A stretch of 64,000 nucleotides of DNA from contig CM057456.1 in NCBI GenBank assembly GCA_016271365.2, positions 659,769,501-659,833,500 of the forward strand. The letters are read 5' to 3'. The stretch is from Neoceratodus forsteri. Its lineage: Eukaryota > Chordata > Ceratodontiformes > Ceratodontidae. Of this stretch, positions 62,831 through 64,000 are shown one piece after another; positions within the stretch are counted from its first letter, which is position 1, and every line of letters begins with the position of its first letter. The position numbers and the translations under genes are program-made. Under the pieces are notes generated by a model. The model was not told where the DNA came from. It saw only the letters and a list, made by a program, of their open reading frames with translations, and searched no databases.

Positions 62831-64000
62831 TAAGCTGTCAAAAGTGGCGCCAAACTGTGAAGTGGCTGTTCAGGGATGGAGGGTTGTGACTGGTTGGGGA
62901 AGGGCACTTACACCATGCCCCTCTTGAAAGCCTGGTTGAGCTGCACGAATGTGCGGCAGTTGAGCCAACCACCCCTCAAACACTAACACTGTGTCAATTA
63001 AATTGGTGGCTCTCTACATGGCTCCCAGATGATCCTGTACTCCCGCCATAGCCTTCGTGAACCTGTTTATTCAAACCCCCAACCCAGTTTCCTTTTTCTG
63101 TAAAATACACCACCCAGTCTCCCCTGAACACAATTGGTGCAAATACTGCCACAGTCCCTAGTAAATTCACATCCATGGTGGAAGGAATATTAGAAGGGAA
63201 AATAATTATTATGGGTGTCTGGTTTATTGTGTCTTTATTGTGTCAATACCCCTAGTTTATATAAGGCTGTTAACTTAACATAACTTAAATGAATTGCACG
63301 GATGTGACATGCTTGCGGCAGGTCACCACATCTGCTGCATAAACAGGGAGACTGAACTTTTCATTTTAAACTGCAAGCTTCCAATCATAAATCCCCTCCT
63401 TTCCCCCCCCCCTGGGGACTACAAAGTAGGTTTTGCTCCTGGGATCACAACAGAGAATTATGAGACAGTTGGTTTTCTAGGAGGGTGTCATGTGGCACCA
63501 GTAATTTGGTGCATGGGAAAAGACAAGCCACTTGGGGGGGATAGAGGTTAACATGAATCTCGTACTGATAGCAAACAAAAACTTAATTAGGTGAAGGTAA
63601 TTGTGATTTCACGTGCAGCAAGGTTCCCAGACAACTCCTGAGCTGTAGGCTTTCAGATCCACTGGTAAACAGATTCCGGCATGGAGGACTTGGGGAAACA
63701 CTCTTCCACTCTCAGATCAGAGGCAGTCACTGGCTGACGATCCACATCAGCTGTTCAGAGTGATTCACCACAGAGAGTCACCTTAATTCCAATCCACTAG
63801 GATGAGCTGACCCATTCCAATTGGCAGGAGACTTCCCCAGCTGCACTCTGTACTGTGCAAGTGCAAGGTGCTTGGGAAGACAGTTTGTGGTACTCGCACC
63901 CTGCTGACATCACACCCAAAGGCTAAAAAAAGGAACTGTAAATGCACACTTTGGATCTATTACACACTTAATGTCAGGTTGCCACTCCCTGCTCTTACAC
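62831..64000. other. Unassigned DNA to the window end
   Basis: No recognisable repeat or gene. A C10-C12 run lies at 63399-63412. A minus frame at 62994-63176 has no known domain. The sequence may be unique. Confidence 0.5.

Overview
This window looks like repeat-packed, gene-poor DNA from a vertebrate with a large genome. An amphibian such as a caecilian or salamander is my first guess. Lungfish, coelacanth or turtle are alternatives I cannot exclude. The reason is the mixture: CR1 and L2 non-LTR retrotransposons, two Penelope-like elements with GIY-YIG endonuclease, both Ngaro- and DIRS-type tyrosine-recombinase retrotransposons, a Gypsy element whose Gag resembles the PNMA gene family, tRNA-headed SINEs, foldback/MITE elements and satellites. 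There is no bacterial-style gene organisation, rRNA gene or CRISPR array. Nearly every long reading frame is a decayed transposon protein with stops and frameshifts. The single good candidate for host coding sequence is one 198-bp exon with intact splice sites at 51893-52090 (+), encoding a glycosylation-rich extracellular segment of an unidentified protein.

Layout. 1-2.4 kb: an 89-bp minisatellite, a LINE 3' fragment, a Penelope-like remnant and a SINE-like retroposon with a 15-bp target duplication. 2.5-4.7 kb: a CR1-type LINE. 4.7-13.2 kb: a Ngaro retrotransposon on the minus strand with its diagnostic split direct repeats (A1, body, B1-A2, B2), Gag, RT-RNase H, tyrosine recombinase and an SGNH-hydrolase-like domain. 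13.3-16 kb: CR1 pieces and foldback sequence. 16.1-18.8 kb: a three-layer nest (SINE inside L2 inside an older LINE). 19-23.3 kb: MITEs, an unknown ORF, the first copy of a head-array-tail satellite element, and a palindrome-rich element. 23.3-25.8 kb: a 26-bp minisatellite split by a LINE 3' end and reversing orientation. 26.3-35.2 kb: a Gypsy element with PNMA-like Gag, abutted at its 3' LTR by a DIRS element (35.2-39.7 kb). 40.3-48.2 kb: two more copies of the satellite element, one inserted into a LINE. 48.2-51.4 kb: CR1 copies and a MITE. 51.9 kb: the exon. 52.8-53.6 kb: a TTAA-flanked foldback transposon. 54.3-58.7 kb: a second DIRS gag broken by at least four insertions. 58.9-62.8 kb: a Penelope-like element, an L1/Tx1-type ORF1 and a duplicated 365-bp segment. 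62.8-64 kb: nothing recognisable.

The elements do not work together as a pathway. What the window records is a sequence of insertions, several of which can be ordered by nesting and target-site duplications. The most unusual structure is the repeated composite unit (20.4-22.3, 40.3-42.9 and 45.3-48.2 kb) made of a GC-rich head, a long perfect hairpin, an array of about 295-bp units that are themselves partly palindromic, and a conserved tail.
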